NCBI GenBank assembly: GCA_965204775.1
Contig: CBDBFH010000023.1
Coordinates: 1 to 64,000, forward strand
Direction: 5' to 3'
Length of the DNA stretch: 64,000 nt
Origin: CBDBFH01 sp965204775
GTDB taxonomy: Bacteria; Pseudomonadota; Alphaproteobacteria; JAPOUT01; G958296285
A program made the translations under genes and the position numbers. This document shows positions 61,544 to 64,000 of this stretch, piece after piece; position 1 is the first letter of the stretch; each line of letters starts with the position of its first letter. The notes below the pieces were generated by a model that saw nothing but the letters and a program-made list of their open reading frames with translations, did no database searches and had not been told where the DNA came from.

Positions 61544-62638
61544 ATGGTCGGCAAGATCGACCCTGCATCCCAGATTGATCCCCGGCTGGCGGCGGCGCCG
61601 GCGGCGGGCGGGGCGGCCTCGGCAGCGGGCGGGGCGGGGCCGGTCAAGATGCCGTCGCTGTCCCAGTTGATTCAGGATATGCAAGAAGAGGTCGCCTTCG
61701 CGCATAGCGAGCGGGCGGAGGAGAAGGATATTGAGTCCTATGAGTGCGAGGATTACTACGAGAATCTCTATGTTTATTTGATTGAGCGGATTGAGAAGGA
61801 ATATCCGCCGGAAGACCCAGCGCATAATGGGCGGCGCAAGGTGTTTTTGGACCGGATTCGCGGGAGGGAGGCGAGCCGGGAGGAGATTGAAGCGGCGCTG
61901 GGCGAGGCGAGCGGGGATTCGGCGGAGCAGCTGGCTTTGCTGCGCGCAGCGGCGCAGGACGCAGGGGTTTCGGAGCAGAGCCGGGAGCGGCTGGCGGGTC
62001 TGGCGCGCGATCTGGTTCGCACGCAGGGGCCGCGCATGATTGCCGGCCTGAACACGGCGGCGCTGGCGCGGACGGCGGCGGCGGGCGGCGGTCTGGAAGC
62101 GGAAAAATTGCAGGCGGCCTATCAAAATTTGGTGAGCGACTATGCCGGGATTTTGCCCGCGCTGGCCGAGCTGGTGGACAAGGCTGGGGTTGCGGGGTTT
62201 GAGGATGCGGCGGGCTTTATTTCGCGCGCGGCGGAGCGCGACCTGGCCGCCGAGCGCGCTTCGGCGCAACCGGCGCGTCTGGGGCGGATTTTGTCGGAGT
62301 TTCAAGGCGTCAAGATTTTCAACACGCTGCGCGAATGGTCGAACGGGATTGTCGCGCGCCTGGAGGCGGGGGCGCCGGGGGAGCGGCGCTTGAAGGCGGA
62401 TGCGTTTTTTTCGCGCTGCCTGAGATTCATCACCCATCCGGAGCAGTTTCAAAGCCAGATCGCCGCGCCGCTGGCGGGGCTGGCGCCGGCGCGGCGGGTG
62501 GTGGTTTTGCAGGAGCTGCGGGCCGGGCTGCACGGTCTTCCCAACTATCTGTTTGACAATCAGGATCAGTCCAAGGCGCGCATTGTGTTTCCGGTGCAAA
62601 GCGAGATTGACCGTCTGGTCTTTGAGGAAGAGGCGTGA
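61544..62638 (+). CDS. sctW: type III secretion gatekeeper SctW (HrpJ/YopN/TyeA family)
   Basis: 364 aa. A flexible Ala/Gly-rich N-terminus (secretion signal-like) is followed by an acidic HrpJ domain (about 50-200: YYENLYVYLIERIEKEYPPE, ASREEIEAALGEASGDSAEQ) and a TyeA-like C-terminal part (about 260-355: FQGVKIFNTLREWSNG, FFSRCLRFITHPEQFQSQI, LRAGLHGLPNYLF). Such proteins switch secretion from translocators to effectors. Identification rests on domain pattern plus the adjacent SctD. Confidence 0.75.
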   Translation: MVGKIDPASQIDPRLAAAPAAGGAASAAGGAGPVKMPSLSQLIQDMQEEVAFAHSERAEEKDIESYECEDYYENLYVYLIERIEKEYPPEDPAHNGRRKVFLDRIRGREASREEIEAALGEASGDSAEQLALLRAAAQDAGVSEQSRERLAGLARDLVRTQGPRMIAGLNTAALARTAAAGGGLEAEKLQAAYQNLVSDYAGILPALAELVDKAGVAGFEDAAGFISRAAERDLAAERASAQPARLGRILSEFQGVKIFNTLREWSNGIVARLEAGAPGERRLKADAFFSRCLRFITHPEQFQSQIAAPLAGLAPARRVVVLQELRAGLHGLPNYLFDNQDQSKARIVFPVQSEIDRLVFEEEA

Positions 62639-62645
62639 GGGGGCG

Positions 62646-63002
62646 ATGATCGGTCTGCGCGGATTTTACGAAGCTCTGTCGGTGAGCAGCCCGCCGGCGC
62701 CGCCGCATTGTTTCCGGCTGGGGGCGGAAGGGGAGGTGTTTGCGCCGGAGGAGGCGGAGGGCTGTGCGCGGCGGGTGTATTTCGTCAGCTGCGCGGTGCG
62801 GGCGCGGGAGGCTGATCTGGAGCGCCTGCTGCGCGCCGCGCTGCCGGATGAGGGCGGACTGGAGATTTTCGCCTCCAGTCTGCGCGGCGGGCGGCTGTGT
62901 TTTTGCCTGCTCTCGCCGGGGGAGGCGGATGAAAGCCGGTCTGCCGCCGCCGCGGTTTTGCATATTGCCGCCTGCCTGCGGGACGGGCGGGGTCCGGGTT
63001 AG
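62646..63002 (+). CDS. small protein between sctW and sctD, possible secretion chaperone
   Basis: 118 aa from ATG 62646, 7 bp after sctW; sctD follows after 9 bp. Predicted alternation of helix (GLRGFYEAL), strands (RVYFVSCAVR, LEIFASSLRGGRLCFCLLSP) and a final helix is compatible with a class I chaperone fold, but no family motif is recognised. Position between gatekeeper and inner ring gene supports a type III role. Function unknown. Confidence 0.6.
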   Translation: MIGLRGFYEALSVSSPPAPPHCFRLGAEGEVFAPEEAEGCARRVYFVSCAVRAREADLERLLRAALPDEGGLEIFASSLRGGRLCFCLLSPGEADESRSAAAAVLHIAACLRDGRGPG

Positions 63003-63011
63003 GGGCGGGCG

Positions 63012-64000
63012 ATGGCCGAGGCCGCGGCGCAAAGCGAAACGGGTCCGCCGCCGCAATGGGTTTTGCGGGTTTTGTCGGGCGCGCAGGCCGGGGCCGAGAT
63101 TGCGCTGGCGACCGACCGCTATACGCTGGGCAGCGGCGCGGAGTGCGCGATTGTGCTGTCGGGCGAAGGGATTGAGGCCCGGCATCTGGAGGCTTTTTTC
63201 GCCGACGGCCATTTGTCGATTTTGCGCAGCGCCGGGGAGACGTTTGTCTCGGGCGCGCGGGTTGACGGGACTTTGCTGGACATTGAGCCGCTGCAATTGA
63301 TTTTGGTGGGAGGTACGGCGCTGGCCTATGGGCAGACCGCGGGGGTTTGGCCCGGCGCGGAGGAGGTGGCCGAGGCGCTGAAGGCGCGGGAGGCGCAGGC
63401 GCAAGCGGCGGAGGCCGGGGCGGAGGGTGTGCAGGAGGCGGCCAGCGCAGCGGCGCCGGCGGCGCGCTCCGGCGGGCGGGGGAGTTGGGCGCTTGGCGCT
63501 TGTTTGCTTCTTTTGTTTCCGGTGAGTCTGGCGCTGCTGGCGGCGAGCGTGATGCCGGGGGGCCTGCCCGGGGCGGGCTGGCTGCCTTCGGGAGGCGGGA
63601 ATGCGGCGGGGGCGGGGGCGAAGGCGGGGGCGAAGGCGGAAGCGCAGATTCCGCCGGAGGTCTCCGCGCAAATTTTTGGCGATCCGGCCTTTGCCCATGT
63701 GCACTGGATCGGGCGGGCGGCGGGCGAGCGGCGGGCGCCGATTTTGCGCGGTTTTGTCGAGCGCGAGGCCGATCTCAACCGGCTGATTGCTTTGGGGTCG
63801 GGTTATGGCGCGGAGTTTCAGCTGGTCAGCCTTGACAAGCTGCGCCGCTCGCTTGAGGTTTTGCTGCCGCTCTATGGCCCTTCGATGTTTTACGAGATTT
63901 CCCCGACGCAAAAGGACACGGTTCGCCTGCGGATCGAAGGCATGGTTCGGGCGCAGGCGCAGATCGCCGCTTTGCGCCAGACGTTGCGGCGCGATCTGCC
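63012..64000 (+). CDS. sctD: type III secretion inner membrane ring protein SctD, partial
   Basis: First 329 residues; runs off the window. N-terminal FHA-like cytoplasmic domain (about 16-106: WVLRVLSGAQAGAEIALATD, RYTLGSGAECAIVLSGEGI, EARHLEAFFADGHLSI), one transmembrane helix (about 159-181), then periplasmic BON/ring-building regions (FVEREADLNRLIALGSGYGA; VRLRIEGMVRAQAQIAALR). This YscD/PrgH-type layout is diagnostic of the outer of the two inner-membrane rings. Not bounded by a stop in the window. Confidence 0.82.
   Translation, partial: MAEAAAQSETGPPPQWVLRVLSGAQAGAEIALATDRYTLGSGAECAIVLSGEGIEARHLEAFFADGHLSILRSAGETFVSGARVDGTLLDIEPLQLILVGGTALAYGQTAGVWPGAEEVAEALKAREAQAQAAEAGAEGVQEAASAAAPAARSGGRGSWALGACLLLLFPVSLALLAASVMPGGLPGAGWLPSGGGNAAGAGAKAGAKAEAQIPPEVSAQIFGDPAFAHVHWIGRAAGERRAPILRGFVEREADLNRLIALGSGYGAEFQLVSLDKLRRSLEVLLPLYGPSMFYEISPTQKDTVRLRIEGMVRAQAQIAALRQTLRRDL

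Overview
The window is high-GC bacterial chromosome, dense and almost fully coding, with many 4-bp start/stop overlaps. Gene content and order point to an alphaproteobacterium, most like Rhodospirillales-type lineages (an inference). Supporting signs are the TrcR-type cell-cycle regulator (DUF1013), COQ9, the CobST cobaltochelatase pair, a tiny aa3-type COX subunit IV upstream of pntA, the SPOR-nagZ-scpAB-tatABC-surE-pcm-yajC-secDF run, and a tRNA-His that has A73 and no encoded G-1.

Layout. 1-3.6 kb: a HupE/UreJ protein, a parvulin and a divergent DUF3604 protein; the first and last are frameshifted. 3.6-6.65 kb: tRNA-Gly(CCC) followed by an AT-rich insertion with a DUF262 / HNH-RAMA nuclease (one gene split by a one-base slip), a DUF427 gene remnant, a second copy of the DUF3604 3' end joined to a collapsed tRNA-Gly, and an N6-adenine-type DNA methyltransferase. 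6.7-12 kb: DUF427, aldehyde dehydrogenase, an acetolactate-synthase-like ThDP enzyme, and a family 2 glycosyltransferase. 12-30 kb: epoxide hydrolase, accA, xerD, an exported helical protein, aroK-aroB-corC, bolA, a J protein, cobS-cobT, a queuosine-precursor transporter, rpmB, a HAD phosphatase, rpmE, trcR, purEK, coq9, rpsU. 29.7-45 kb, mostly minus strand: proton-translocating transhydrogenase, SecDF-YajC, Pcm/SurE, TatABC, an iron-type ABC ATPase, ScpAB, NagZ, a SPOR protein, ArgS. 44.8-54.2 kb: erpA, xthA, ilvD, a Sel1/ClpP-fold fusion, valS, tolC, a second Pcm-like protein. 54.3-57.4 kb: tRNA-Cys, an Fbp-type ferric iron permease, a four-times frameshifted ferric binding protein under a Fur-box promoter, and tRNA-His. 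57.4-61.5 kb: galU, kdsD, a TonB receptor. 61.5 kb to the end: the first three genes of a type III secretion cluster (SctW gatekeeper, a small unrecognised protein, SctD), cut by the window edge.

How they work together. Most genes are housekeeping: envelope export (Sec, Tat, TolC), envelope sugars (galU, kdsD, nagZ), chromosome segregation (ScpAB, XerD), translation (argS, valS, L28, L31, S21, three tRNAs) and anabolism (shikimate, purine, branched-chain amino acids, fatty acid, cobalamin, ubiquinone). Accessory interest lies in the island at tRNA-Gly, the split and partly broken iron-uptake set, and the type III secretion cluster. Single-base slips in homopolymer runs are concentrated in a few accessory genes, while long housekeeping genes are intact. 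This suggests real decay of those loci, although local assembly error cannot be excluded from sequence alone.
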